Source of the DNA: Clostridiales bacterium
GTDB lineage: Bacteria; Bacillota; Clostridia; Oscillospirales; Acutalibacteraceae
Assembly (NCBI GenBank): GCA_012839185.1
Contig: DUNU01000002.1
Coordinates: forward strand, 186,001 to 250,000
Length of the DNA stretch: 64,000 bases
Direction: 5' to 3'
The position numbers were made by a program, and so were the translations under genes. The notes below the pieces were generated by a model. The model was not told the origin of the DNA, did not search any database, and saw only the letters and a list, made by a program, of their open reading frames with translations. Every line of letters begins with the position of its first letter. Within the stretch, counting starts at the first letter, position 1. Of the stretch, positions 45,622 through 54,286 are shown piece by piece.

Positions 45622-46908
45622 ATGATAGATATTAAACTTTTGCGAGAAAATCCGGATATAGTCAGAGAAAACATCCGAAAGAAATTTCAAGATGAAAAAC
45701 TTCCTTTGGTCGATGAAGTAATTGAATTGGACATAGAAAGTCGAAAAACCAAAACGCTTGCTGACAATTTGCGTGCTGAAAGAAACAGGTATTCTAAAGA
45801 AATCGGTGGTCTTTATAAGCAGGGCAAAAAAGAAGAAGCCGAAGAGATGAAAAAACTTGTCAATGAAAAAGCGGATTTGCTTGCTGAATGTGAGGAAAAA
45901 GAGGTAGCTTTACAGGAAAAAATCGAAAATATTATGCTTGTCATTCCGAATATTATAGACGATACCGTCCCTCTTGGAAAAGATGACAGTGAAAATGTTG
46001 AGATTGAAAAGTTCGGCGAACCGACTGTTCCCGCTTACGATATACCCTATCATACCGATATCATGGAGAGTTTTGACGGCATTGATTTGGAAGCAGCAGG
46101 TCGAGTTGCCGGTAATGGTTTTTACTATCTGATGGGAGATATAGCCCGTTTGCATTCTGCAGTAATAACCTATGCTCGTGATTTTATGATAGACAGAGGT
46201 TTTACTTATTGCATTCCTCCGTTTATGATTCGCTCAAACGTTGTAACAGGAGTAATGAGTTTTGCCGAAATGGATGCTATGATGTACAAAATTGAAGATG
46301 AGGATCTCTATCTTATCGGCACAAGCGAACATTCCATGATAGGCAAATTTATAGATCAGATAATTCCCGAAGAAGAACTGCCCTATACATTGACAAGTTA
46401 TTCTCCGTGTTTCAGAAAGGAAAAGGGCGCTCACGGCATTGAAGAACGCGGCGTTTATCGCATTCATCAGTTTGAAAAACAGGAAATGATTGTTCTTTGC
46501 AAACCGGAAGACAGTAAAGAATGGTTTGAAAAGCTTTGGAAAAATACAGTTGATTTATTCCGTAACCTTGAAATTCCCGTTCGTACCCTTGAATGTTGTT
46601 CCGGTGATTTAGCGGACTTAAAGGAAAAGTCAGTAGATGTTGAGGCTTGGAGCCCCCGTCAACAGAAGTATTTTGAAGTCGGCTCCTGCTCAAATTTGGG
46701 TAATGCACAGGCAAGAAGACTTAAAATCCGTGTAACCGGAGAAGAAGGAAGATATTTTGTTCATACATTGAACAACACGGTTGTAGCTCCTCCCCGTATG
46801 CTTATCGCATTCCTTGAAAACCACCTTCAGGAAGACGGAACCGTTACAATTCCGAAGGTATTACAAGGATATATGGGAGGAAAAGAAGTTTTAGTTCCAA
46901 AAAAATAA
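45622..46908 (+). CDS. serS: Seryl-tRNA synthetase
   Basis: 428 residues. It starts MIDIKLLRENPDIVRENIRKK, the N-terminal tRNA-binding coiled coil (~1-105). The class II core shows FMIRSNVVTGVM, LIGTSEHSMIG, motif 2 FRKEKGAHGIEERGVYRIHQF and ECCSGDLADLKEKSVDVEAW, with motif 3 NTVVAPPRMLIAFLENHLQE. The usual bacterial lengths agree. It starts one base after the parB stop and ends in a parS site. serS next to parAB near the origin is known in Firmicutes. Confidence 0.95.
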   Translation: MIDIKLLRENPDIVRENIRKKFQDEKLPLVDEVIELDIESRKTKTLADNLRAERNRYSKEIGGLYKQGKKEEAEEMKKLVNEKADLLAECEEKEVALQEKIENIMLVIPNIIDDTVPLGKDDSENVEIEKFGEPTVPAYDIPYHTDIMESFDGIDLEAAGRVAGNGFYYLMGDIARLHSAVITYARDFMIDRGFTYCIPPFMIRSNVVTGVMSFAEMDAMMYKIEDEDLYLIGTSEHSMIGKFIDQIIPEEELPYTLTSYSPCFRKEKGAHGIEERGVYRIHQFEKQEMIVLCKPEDSKEWFEKLWKNTVDLFRNLEIPVRTLECCSGDLADLKEKSVDVEAWSPRQQKYFEVGSCSNLGNAQARRLKIRVTGEEGRYFVHTLNNTVVAPPRMLIAFLENHLQEDGTVTIPKVLQGYMGGKEVLVPKK

Positions 46909-46924
46909 TGTTTCACGTGAAACA
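46909..46924. promoter_or_regulatory. parS site 4, between serS and mnmE
   Basis: TGTTTCACGTGAAACA directly after the serS stop codon, 15 bp before mnmE. Confidence 0.93.
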
Positions 46925-46938
46925 AAGAAATTAGGAAA

Positions 46939-48297
46939 ATGGTAATAGCAGCTATTTCAACTCCACAGGGCATCGGAGGTATCGGTGTTATTCGTATTTC
47001 AGGCAAAGGCTCTGTGGAAGTTGCTCAGAAATGTTTTCGCTCAAGAAGCGGAAAAATGCTCACAGAATTAAAAGGCTATACAGCTCTTTATGGTGATGTG
47101 ATTGAAAACAACATGCCGGTTGATTCTTGCGTGGCATTGGTTTTCCGTTCTCCCAACAGTTATACCGGTGAGGATGTAGTGGAATTATCGGTTCACGGTG
47201 GCATATATGTTGTAAATAAGGTTTTGAGGATAGTTCTTGATAATGGTGCAAGATTAGCCGACCCCGGAGAATTTACGAAGCGGGCATTTCTTAACGGAAA
47301 AATTGATCTTGCTGAAGCGGAGAGTGTTATGAATATCATATCCGCAAGCGGAGATACTGCGTTGGCTGCATCTAAAAGCACATTGGACGGCAGATTATCA
47401 AAAGAAATCAGGTCAATTAATGATAATCTTATCAATATTTCCGCCTCAATGGCAATATGGACAGATTCTCCCGATGACGAAAATTTTGCTCTTGATATTG
47501 AAAAAATCAGATCAAGATTAAGCGAAGAAAATGAGAGAATAAAGAAACTTATCAAAGACTTTGATAATGGCAGGGCTTATACCGAGGGAATTTCGGCGGT
47601 TATATGCGGAAAACCGAATGTAGGGAAAAGCACCTTGATGAATTATTTAAGTCAGGCGGAGAAGTCCATCGTAACGGATATCGCAGGAACAACAAGAGAC
47701 ATAGTTGAAGAAACGGTAAAGATTGGAGACATTGTTTTAAGACTTTCTGATACTGCGGGTATTCGTGAGACTGAGGATGTTGTTGAACGGATCGGCGTTG
47801 AGCGTGCAAAGCAAAGAATAGATACTTCGGTTTTGGTATTTCCTGTTTTTGATGTATCCGAAGAACCGTCGGAAGATGATGTTAAATTGATTGAATATTG
47901 CAAAAATCATCGGAATCTGGCGGTTTTTAATAAGAATGACATCAAAAAAAGCGGTAGTTTTAAGAATTTTGAACGTAGTTTTGAACATTTTATTTACATT
48001 TCGGCAAAAGAAGGCACCGGAATGGAAGGCTTTGAGGAGAAGCTGAAAGAGGTGTTAAACATCGGCGAAATTGATATTTCATTACCGATGCTAATGAATG
48101 AAAGACAAAGAATTTGTGCCGTTAATGCACAAAGTTATCTTGAAACTGCAATCAGGGATTTAATAATCGGCATAACTCCCGATGCTGTTAATATAATGAT
48201 TGATTCCGCGATAAATTCATTGGGAGTATTAAGTGGCGAAAAAGCTACAAATACGGTAACAGATGAGGTTTTTGCAAAATTTTGTGTGGGGAAATAA
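46939..48297 (+). CDS. mnmE: tRNA modification GTPase MnmE (TrmE)
   Basis: 452 residues behind AGGAAA. N-terminal tetrahydrofolate-binding domain (IAAISTPQGIGGIGVIRISG at start; DPGEFTKRAFLNGKIDLAEA). The G domain (~215-370) has G1 ICGKPNVGKSTLMN, G2 IAGTTRDIVEE, G3 DTAGIRETED and G4 FNKNDI. The C-terminus ends FAKFCVGK, the CxGK motif. Partner of MnmG in wobble-uridine modification. The middle helical part contains an odd acidic stretch (IWTDSPDDENFALDIE) where FPEE-type sequence is typical. Confidence 0.95.
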   Translation: MVIAAISTPQGIGGIGVIRISGKGSVEVAQKCFRSRSGKMLTELKGYTALYGDVIENNMPVDSCVALVFRSPNSYTGEDVVELSVHGGIYVVNKVLRIVLDNGARLADPGEFTKRAFLNGKIDLAEAESVMNIISASGDTALAASKSTLDGRLSKEIRSINDNLINISASMAIWTDSPDDENFALDIEKIRSRLSEENERIKKLIKDFDNGRAYTEGISAVICGKPNVGKSTLMNYLSQAEKSIVTDIAGTTRDIVEETVKIGDIVLRLSDTAGIRETEDVVERIGVERAKQRIDTSVLVFPVFDVSEEPSEDDVKLIEYCKNHRNLAVFNKNDIKKSGSFKNFERSFEHFIYISAKEGTGMEGFEEKLKEVLNIGEIDISLPMLMNERQRICAVNAQSYLETAIRDLIIGITPDAVNIMIDSAINSLGVLSGEKATNTVTDEVFAKFCVGK

Positions 48298-48298
48298 A

Positions 48299-49510
48299 AT
48301 GAAAATATTGGCATTATTATTAAGTTTTATAATTTGCTTTGGTACATTATTCGCATGTGCCGAGTATAAACCTTATGACATAATCAACAAAGATTATATC
48401 ATCATAAAAGAAAAATCCACACCAAAGGATTTAAGAGAAGAATTTGACAAAAAAATGATAGTAAACAATATTTCCGGCACCTTGCTTGGAGATAATGAAT
48501 ATATAGGCACCGGAATGACGATCAAAAAAACTGAGAAAAAGCATTATAAAGCTGTCGTTATGGGAGATGTGTCCGCCGACGGGGTTGTAAAGGTAAATGA
48601 TGCAAAAAGCGTATTGCGATGTGCATTGAAAATGATATATTTCTCTACCGCTCAGATGATTGCCGCAGATATGAACGGAGATTCTCATGTAAAGGCTTAT
48701 GATGCAAGAGCGATACTCAGAATGGCATTGGGGCTTGAAAACCTTTCTGAACAGGAGTTGGCAAGCAAAGATATTCAGGAAAGTATCAGAGAAAGCCCAT
48801 CTGTTGCGGAATCTATAAGAGAATCAGAGTCATTTCGGGAGTCTGAGTCCATTGCAAATGCGAAGTTTGATCCGATATTGAAGGCTGACACAAAGCGGGA
48901 AATTTCATATTTCGACAATGTTTTAATGATAGGCGACAGCGTATCGGTGTCAATGTCTCTTTATGCGTCGGGATATACCGGAAATTGCAAATTCCTGACA
49001 AGCGGCAGTTTATCGGCAACAAATAACGAGTGGTCGACTTCAAATTCAAGTTCCGTTCATCCGAAAATAAACGGAGTTAAAGTAAAAGTCGAAGATGGCT
49101 GTGCACAGATAAATCGTCCTCTTATTTACATAATGCTCGGTATGAACGAGATTTCAATGGGCTTGGACAGTTCATTTAATAAATATTCCGCTTTGCTCGA
49201 AAGAATGCAGACAAATTGCCCAAATGCAAAAATCGTCGTCCAAAGTGTAACGCCTATGGTTTACGGAAGCACTTCTACAACAAGCGTGCTTAACAATACG
49301 CGAATTTCTCAATATAATGATATGCTTAAAGAATTATGTGCGGAGAAAAAATATTATTATCTCGATTTGTCATCGGTTCTTGTGGATGAATCCGGCTACT
49401 TAAAACGTGAATACTGCGGAGATTATCCGACAATGGGTATTCATCTGACGCTCAATGCGGATCTGGTTTGGATTGATTATATATTAACTCATCCGGTGCC
49501 GGGATTTTAA
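48299..49510 (+). CDS. Secreted dockerin-like protein with SGNH-hydrolase domain
   Basis: 403 residues from the ATG at 48299, one base after the mnmE stop; a longer frame from 48263 lies in mnmE. Signal peptide ~1-22 ending TLFACA, which may be lipidated although Phe at -2 is unusual for a lipobox. Residues ~85-155 are a dockerin-type pair (GDVSADGVVKVNDAK and ADMNGDSHVKAYDAR, each with an LR-x-ALxL helix). A linker of IRES/RESES units (~162-190) leads to an SGNH/GDSL esterase domain (~205-403) with VLMIGDSVSVSMS (Ser), YIMLGMNEI (Gly/Asn block) and GIHLTLNAD (His). Probably an esterase acting on surface polysaccharide; the substrate is unknown. Confidence 0.8.
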   Translation: MKILALLLSFIICFGTLFACAEYKPYDIINKDYIIIKEKSTPKDLREEFDKKMIVNNISGTLLGDNEYIGTGMTIKKTEKKHYKAVVMGDVSADGVVKVNDAKSVLRCALKMIYFSTAQMIAADMNGDSHVKAYDARAILRMALGLENLSEQELASKDIQESIRESPSVAESIRESESFRESESIANAKFDPILKADTKREISYFDNVLMIGDSVSVSMSLYASGYTGNCKFLTSGSLSATNNEWSTSNSSSVHPKINGVKVKVEDGCAQINRPLIYIMLGMNEISMGLDSSFNKYSALLERMQTNCPNAKIVVQSVTPMVYGSTSTTSVLNNTRISQYNDMLKELCAEKKYYYLDLSSVLVDESGYLKREYCGDYPTMGIHLTLNADLVWIDYILTHPVPGF

Positions 49511-49526
49511 TGTTTCACGTGAAACA
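49511..49526. promoter_or_regulatory. parS site 5, after the SGNH-hydrolase gene
   Basis: TGTTTCACGTGAAACA directly after the stop codon at 49510, 31 bp before the YgjV-like gene. Confidence 0.93.
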
Positions 49527-49557
49527 ATTTTTGAAAGTATAAGTTAAGGTTTGGTTT

Positions 49558-50106
49558 ATGGTTGAATTTTTTAACGCCCATCGTGATATAATCGCTCAGA
49601 GCATCGGCTTTATTGCGATGGGCTGCATGATAGTTTCTTATCAATCGAAAAAGCATAAAACAATAATTTTGCTTTTAATTATAAGTACGACGTTCTGGAG
49701 TTTGCATTTTTTGGTTCTTGGCTCCCTTACTGCATTTTTCGTGAACATTTTAAGTGTTTTTCGCTTAATTGTTTATTATTTTCACGACATAGGAAAGAAA
49801 TGGGCATCGTATAAAGCTATTCCTTGGATATTTGGAATTGCATCTACTTTTGCATCAAATTTCACATGGGCGGGGCCTTCGGATATTCTTGTAGTTATAG
49901 CAGCGATATTGTTCACCTATGCAAATTGGCAGCAAAATGTACGCAGACTTAAATATGTTTCCATTCCAGGTGCAATGTTATGGCTGATTTACAATGTTGT
50001 AAACGGCTCGATTGCGGGGGTTATAAATGAAATATTGGTTCTAATTTCCATTTCTATTTATCTGATAAGAACAAGAGAAAAAGCAGTTGACAAATTGACA
50101 GAATAG
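49558..50106 (+). CDS. YgjV-family membrane protein
   Basis: 182 residues, almost all hydrophobic, with about six membrane segments (for example IAQSIGFIAMGCMIVSYQS at ~11-29 and IILLLIISTTFWSLHFLVLG at ~36-55). The pattern SYQSKKHKTI, the W-x-LHF helix and SIFR/VFRL region are like the Imp-YgjV family. The function of this family is not established, though it is sometimes linked to sugar transport operons. Its last codons contain the -35 box of the next gene's promoter, so the two units are transcribed separately. Confidence 0.7.
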   Translation: MVEFFNAHRDIIAQSIGFIAMGCMIVSYQSKKHKTIILLLIISTTFWSLHFLVLGSLTAFFVNILSVFRLIVYYFHDIGKKWASYKAIPWIFGIASTFASNFTWAGPSDILVVIAAILFTYANWQQNVRRLKYVSIPGAMLWLIYNVVNGSIAGVINEILVLISISIYLIRTREKAVDKLTE

Positions 50107-50115
50107 ATTTATAAT
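50087..50115 (+). promoter_or_regulatory. Consensus sigma-A promoter for paaK-iorA-iorB-ACT
   Basis: TTGACA (50087-50092, inside the end of the YgjV-like gene), 17-bp spacer, TATAAT (50110-50115): full consensus. The ATG is at 50159. Confidence 0.85.
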
Positions 50116-50158
50116 ATTATATACATTAAAAATGCAAATATAGATTGGACTGATACCG

Positions 50159-51463
50159 ATGTTTTTTAATAAAGAGATAGAGTGCATGTCTCGAAAAGAA
50201 ATTGATTCCCTTCAACTGGAAAGACTTAAATGGACGGTTGATTATTGCTACAAAAACGTCCCGTTTTATACAAAACGACTTGATGAATGTGGCATAACTG
50301 CCGAAAAAATCAAGTCTCTTTCCGATATTCAATATATTCCCCCGACAACAAAAGACGATCTGAGAGATAATTATCCTTTCGGACTTTTTGCTCAACCGGT
50401 TAAAAATATCGCCCGCATTCATGCCTCAAGCGGTACAACCGGAAAGCCGACAGTTGTCGGATATACGAAGACCGATTTGGAAAATTGGGCAGAATGTGTG
50501 GCTCGTATTGTTGTCGCCGCAGGTGCAACTCCCGATGATATTGTTCAGATTTGTTTCGGTTACGGAATGTTTACCGGAGCTTTGGGACTTCATTACGGTC
50601 TTGAAAAATTAGGAGCGACGGTAGTTCCCAATTCCAGCGGAAACAGTGAAAAATCGTTGATGTTTATGCGTGATTTTGGCACAACGGGTATTGTTGCAAC
50701 TCCTTCTTATGCTTTATATCTTGCCGAGCTTGCTCAAGAATTGCCTTTCCCGATGAGTGATTACAAAATCACCCTCGGTCTTTTGGGTTCTGAGGGATGC
50801 ACGCCCGAAATGAGAAATGAAATTGAAAAGGCTTGGGGTTTATTTGCTACCGACAACTACGGCATGAGTGAGCTTATGGGTCCCGGCGTTTCAGGCGAAT
50901 GTCGTGAAAGAAACGGCTTGCATTTTTGTGAGGACTTCTTTATTCCCGAAATTGTTGACAGCGAAACTCTTGAGGTTAAAGATAAGGGAGAAGTCGGCGA
51001 ACTTTTGGTTACCACTCTTTGCAAAGAGGGCATTCCTCTGCTTCGCTATCGTACCCGCGATATTACCCGCTTAAATTACGATTCCTGCAAATGCGGTCGT
51101 ACCGGAGTTCGTATGGACAAGGTTATCGGTCGTTCCGATGATATGCTCAAAATCCGCGGTGTTAACGTATTTCCCGGTCAGATTGAGAGTGTCATTGTTG
51201 CTGACAGTCGTGTCGGCGGAAACTATCAGCTTGTTGTTCGTCGTGAGGGCTATGCCGATACTCTCGAAGTAAAGGTTGAACTTGTTGATGCCACATTATT
51301 AGAAAAATTCTCCGAGCTTGAAAGATTGCAGAAAGAATTGTTCCACAGAATACATACCGTATTGGGAATTAAGTGTAAGGTTACAATCTGTGCACCGAAG
51401 ACATTAACCCGTTTTGAAGGCAAAGCGAAGAGAATATTAGATTTAAGGAACGAAGATAACTGA
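50159..51463 (+). CDS. paaK: Phenylacetate-CoA ligase
   Basis: 434 residues. Adenylate-forming enzyme: ATP-binding HASSGTTGKPTVVGYT (~86-101), FGYGMFTGALGLHYG, LGLLGSEGCTPEMR and DNYGMSELMGPGVSGEC, with C-terminal LRYRTRDIT and VIGRSDDMLKIRGVNVFPGQ, as in PaaK. It makes aryl-acetyl-CoA from the free acid, ATP and CoA. It overlaps iorA by one base (TGATG). The pair paaK-iorAB is typical for anaerobes that convert aromatic amino acids, via arylpyruvates, to aryl-CoA and back to aryl acetate, with ATP gain possible. Confidence 0.92.
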   Translation: MFFNKEIECMSRKEIDSLQLERLKWTVDYCYKNVPFYTKRLDECGITAEKIKSLSDIQYIPPTTKDDLRDNYPFGLFAQPVKNIARIHASSGTTGKPTVVGYTKTDLENWAECVARIVVAAGATPDDIVQICFGYGMFTGALGLHYGLEKLGATVVPNSSGNSEKSLMFMRDFGTTGIVATPSYALYLAELAQELPFPMSDYKITLGLLGSEGCTPEMRNEIEKAWGLFATDNYGMSELMGPGVSGECRERNGLHFCEDFFIPEIVDSETLEVKDKGEVGELLVTTLCKEGIPLLRYRTRDITRLNYDSCKCGRTGVRMDKVIGRSDDMLKIRGVNVFPGQIESVIVADSRVGGNYQLVVRREGYADTLEVKVELVDATLLEKFSELERLQKELFHRIHTVLGIKCKVTICAPKTLTRFEGKAKRILDLRNEDN

Positions 51464-53202
51464 TGAAAAAATTACTTTTGGGAAATGAAGCGGTTGCAAG
51501 AGGTCTTTATGAAGCCGGCGTAACCGTAGTATCCAGCTATCCCGGTACTCCCTCAACGGAAGTAACCGAAGAGGCTGCGAAATATGATGAAATTAAAGCC
51601 GAATGGGCACCGAATGAGAAGGTAGCCTGTGAAGTGGCTGCCGGTGCTGCCATTGCCGGAGCAAGAAGTTTTTGTGCAATGAAACATGTCGGAATGAATG
51701 TTGCGGCAGACCCTATGTTTACCGCAAGTTATACCGGAGTTAACGGCGGAATGGTGATATTTGTTGCCGATGATCCGGGTATGCATTCATCCCAGAATGA
51801 ACAGGATAGCCGTCATTATGCGAAAGCGGCAAAGTTGATGATGCTTGAGCCAGCCGACAGTGACGAGTGCCTGAAATTCACCAAACTTGCTTATGAACTT
51901 TCCGAAAGATTTGATACTCCCGTTATTATTCGTTCAACAACCCGTGTTGCACATTCCCGTTCTTTGGCTGAGATTGGCGATAGAGAAGAAGTCAAACTTC
52001 GTGAATACGTAAAAAAACCCGGCAAGAATGTTATGATGCCGGCTATGGCTCGCGGTCGTCACGTTGTTGTTGAGGAAAGAGTGCTTGCACAAAAGATATA
52101 TGTTGAAACTGAGGCTCTTGTTGACGGAATAAATAAGATTGAAAAAAATGACGGAGCGAAAATAGGCGTTATCTGCAACGGTATTTCCTATTTATATGCA
52201 AAAGAAGCCTTGGGTGAAAAAGCAAGCTATGTGAAATTAGGTTGCACCTATCCTCTTCCCGAAAAACTGCTGATTGATTTTGCAAAAGATTACGAAAAAG
52301 TATATGTAATTGAAGAACTGGATGATGTTGTTGAAGCTCATTGCAAAGCCTTGGGCATTAAAGTTATCGGAAAAGAGATATTCTCACTTCTGGGCGAATA
52401 TTCTCAAGCGACTATAAGAAAAGCCGTTTTGGGCGAAGAATTTGAGAGTTTATCCGCAGATGTAAATGTCCCTGCTCGTCCTCCCGTGCTTTGTGCCGGC
52501 TGTCCGCACAGAGGACTTTACTACGTGCTGAAAAAATTAAATGTTTTCGTTTCGGGAGATATAGGTTGCTACACTTTGGGAGCGTTGAAGCCCTTGGGAA
52601 TGCTTGATACCTGTATTTGTATGGGTGCCTCAATCTCTTCTTTGCACGGAAAAAACAAGGCTGATCCCGCATCACAGAGCAAAAATGTGGCTGTTATCGG
52701 CGACTCGACTTTCATTCATTCGGGCATAAACAGCCTTATAAATGTTGCATACAATCAGAGCAACACCGTGTCCATCATTCTTGATAATTCAATCACCGGA
52801 ATGACCGGACACCAGCAAAATCCGTCAACGGGAATTACGTTAAAAGGTGATGCAACTGCTGCCGTATCTCTCGAAAAAGTATGTGAAGCGGTCGGCATAA
52901 ACAAAGTTTTGGTCTGTGATCCTAATGATTTGGTTGCGACAGAAAAAGCCATTCGTGAGGCTCTGGAATATGACGGGTCCTCGGTAGTTATCAGCCGTCG
53001 TCCCTGTGCATTACTTAAAACGGTAAAGCATAACGGAGCAAGAAAAGTCAATGCGGAAAAATGCAGATCCTGCAAAATGTGTATGAAAATCGGTTGTCCG
53101 GCTATCAGTATGGTTGACGGTAAAGCGAAAATAGATTTCACACAATGTGTCGGTTGCGACGTATGCAAACAACTCTGCAAATTTGATGCATTTGAGGACT
53201 GA
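51463..53202 (+). CDS. iorA: Indolepyruvate:ferredoxin oxidoreductase subunit alpha
   Basis: 579 residues. N-terminal pyrimidine domain (MKKLLLGNEAVARGLYEAGV, YPGTPSTEV at ~27-35, NEKVACEVAAGAAIAGARS), thiamine diphosphate domain with LCAGCPHRGLYYVLKK and GDSTFIHSGINSL and a divalent-ion site near DNSITGMTGHQQNP, and two C-terminal [4Fe-4S] clusters (CRSCKMCMKIGCP and CVGCDVCKQLC). It oxidises aryl-pyruvates to aryl-acetyl-CoA, with electrons passing to ferredoxin. It needs the beta subunit encoded next. Confidence 0.95.
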   Translation: MKKLLLGNEAVARGLYEAGVTVVSSYPGTPSTEVTEEAAKYDEIKAEWAPNEKVACEVAAGAAIAGARSFCAMKHVGMNVAADPMFTASYTGVNGGMVIFVADDPGMHSSQNEQDSRHYAKAAKLMMLEPADSDECLKFTKLAYELSERFDTPVIIRSTTRVAHSRSLAEIGDREEVKLREYVKKPGKNVMMPAMARGRHVVVEERVLAQKIYVETEALVDGINKIEKNDGAKIGVICNGISYLYAKEALGEKASYVKLGCTYPLPEKLLIDFAKDYEKVYVIEELDDVVEAHCKALGIKVIGKEIFSLLGEYSQATIRKAVLGEEFESLSADVNVPARPPVLCAGCPHRGLYYVLKKLNVFVSGDIGCYTLGALKPLGMLDTCICMGASISSLHGKNKADPASQSKNVAVIGDSTFIHSGINSLINVAYNQSNTVSIILDNSITGMTGHQQNPSTGITLKGDATAAVSLEKVCEAVGINKVLVCDPNDLVATEKAIREALEYDGSSVVISRRPCALLKTVKHNGARKVNAEKCRSCKMCMKIGCPAISMVDGKAKIDFTQCVGCDVCKQLCKFDAFED

Positions 53203-53215
53203 GGAGGAGAACGAC

Positions 53216-53785
53216 ATGGTAAAAAGTGTAATGATAGTCGGTGTCGGCGGTCAGGGAACTCTCCTTGCAAGTCGTCTTTTCGGTGCCGCATTGATAAAAA
53301 GCGGTTATGATGTCAAGGTCTCCGAAGTTCACGGAATGAGCCAACGTGGCGGATCGGTAGTTACTTATGTCCGCTATGGCGACAAGGTAAACAGTCCGAT
53401 TATTGAAAAAGGCGAGGCGGATATTATTCTGTCTTTCGAGCAACTGGAAGCAGCCCGTTGGCTCCCCTATCTGAAAATCGGCGGAAAAATTATCGTAAAC
53501 ACTCAGAAAATTGACCCGATGAGTGTTGTTTCGGGCGAAACGGAATATCCCGAAGGTGTCATTGATGCGATAAAAGCAACCGGAGTAAAAGTAAAAGAAG
53601 TTGATGCACTCAAACTTGCGGTTGAAGCGGGCAGTACAAAAGCCGTCAACGTTGCTTTATGTGGTGTTGCTGCAAAAATGACCGATATTCCGAAAGAAAT
53701 ATGGATTGAATCCGTTAAAGAAACCGTCCCCCCGAAATTTACGGAACTTAACTTAAAAGCTTTTGATTTAGGATACAACTTATAA
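53216..53785 (+). CDS. iorB: Indolepyruvate:ferredoxin oxidoreductase subunit beta
   Basis: 189 residues from the ATG at 53216 behind GGAGGAG; an upstream part of the frame to 53147 overlaps iorA and is rejected. It is a gamma-type 2-oxoacid oxidoreductase domain with VMIVGVGGQGTLLASRLFG (~5-23), SEVHGMSQRGGSVVTYVR (~38-55) and EADIILSFEQLEAARWLPYL. It forms the complex with IorA and binds CoA in the family. It sits 13 bp after iorA. Confidence 0.94.
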   Translation: MVKSVMIVGVGGQGTLLASRLFGAALIKSGYDVKVSEVHGMSQRGGSVVTYVRYGDKVNSPIIEKGEADIILSFEQLEAARWLPYLKIGGKIIVNTQKIDPMSVVSGETEYPEGVIDAIKATGVKVKEVDALKLAVEAGSTKAVNVALCGVAAKMTDIPKEIWIESVKETVPPKFTELNLKAFDLGYNL

Positions 53786-53821
53786 ACAAAGTCAAAAACC
53801 CAACAAAAAGGAGAAATATAT

Positions 53822-54253
53822 ATGGCAATAAAACAAATCAGCGTTTTTGTTGAAAACAGAATGGGTACATTAGTCGAGATAACAAAGACATTGGCGGCAG
53901 CCGATGTGGACATTCGTGCATTGTCCTTGGCGGACACCACCGATTTCGGTATATTAAGACTTATTGTAAATGACCCCGAAAGAGCAATCAAAGCTGTAAA
54001 AGATGCCGGATTTACCGCAAATGTTACGGAAGTAATAGGCGTTTTAATCGAAGACAAGCCCGGCGGATTTTCCCGTGCGATTGAAAGCATTACAAATGCG
54101 GGCATATCCGTTGAATATGCTTATGCTTTCATTACTCCGAATATCGGCGACGCTTATGTTATCGTGAGAGTTGAAGACAACGAAAAAGCCGAAGCGGCAC
54201 TCAAAAAAGCCGGTGTTAAGGTAGTTGAACAGTCTGAAATTATCAGCATTTAA
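53822..54253 (+). CDS. ACT-domain amino-acid-binding protein
   Basis: 143 residues holding two ACT folds: ISVFVENRMGTLVEITKTLA (~6-25) and IGVLIEDKPGGFSRAIESIT (~71-90). The proline/glycine loop positions (RMG and KPG) that bind an amino acid are kept. No catalytic domain is attached. Such tandem ACT proteins often occur directly after iorAB-paaK and may sense aromatic or branched amino acids. AAAGGAG precedes the ATG. It probably ends the operon begun at 50159. Confidence 0.85.
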   Translation: MAIKQISVFVENRMGTLVEITKTLAAADVDIRALSLADTTDFGILRLIVNDPERAIKAVKDAGFTANVTEVIGVLIEDKPGGFSRAIESITNAGISVEYAYAFITPNIGDAYVIVRVEDNEKAEAALKKAGVKVVEQSEIISI

Positions 54254-54286
54254 CAAGTCAATATTATCCCAAAAGGAGAGATAAAT

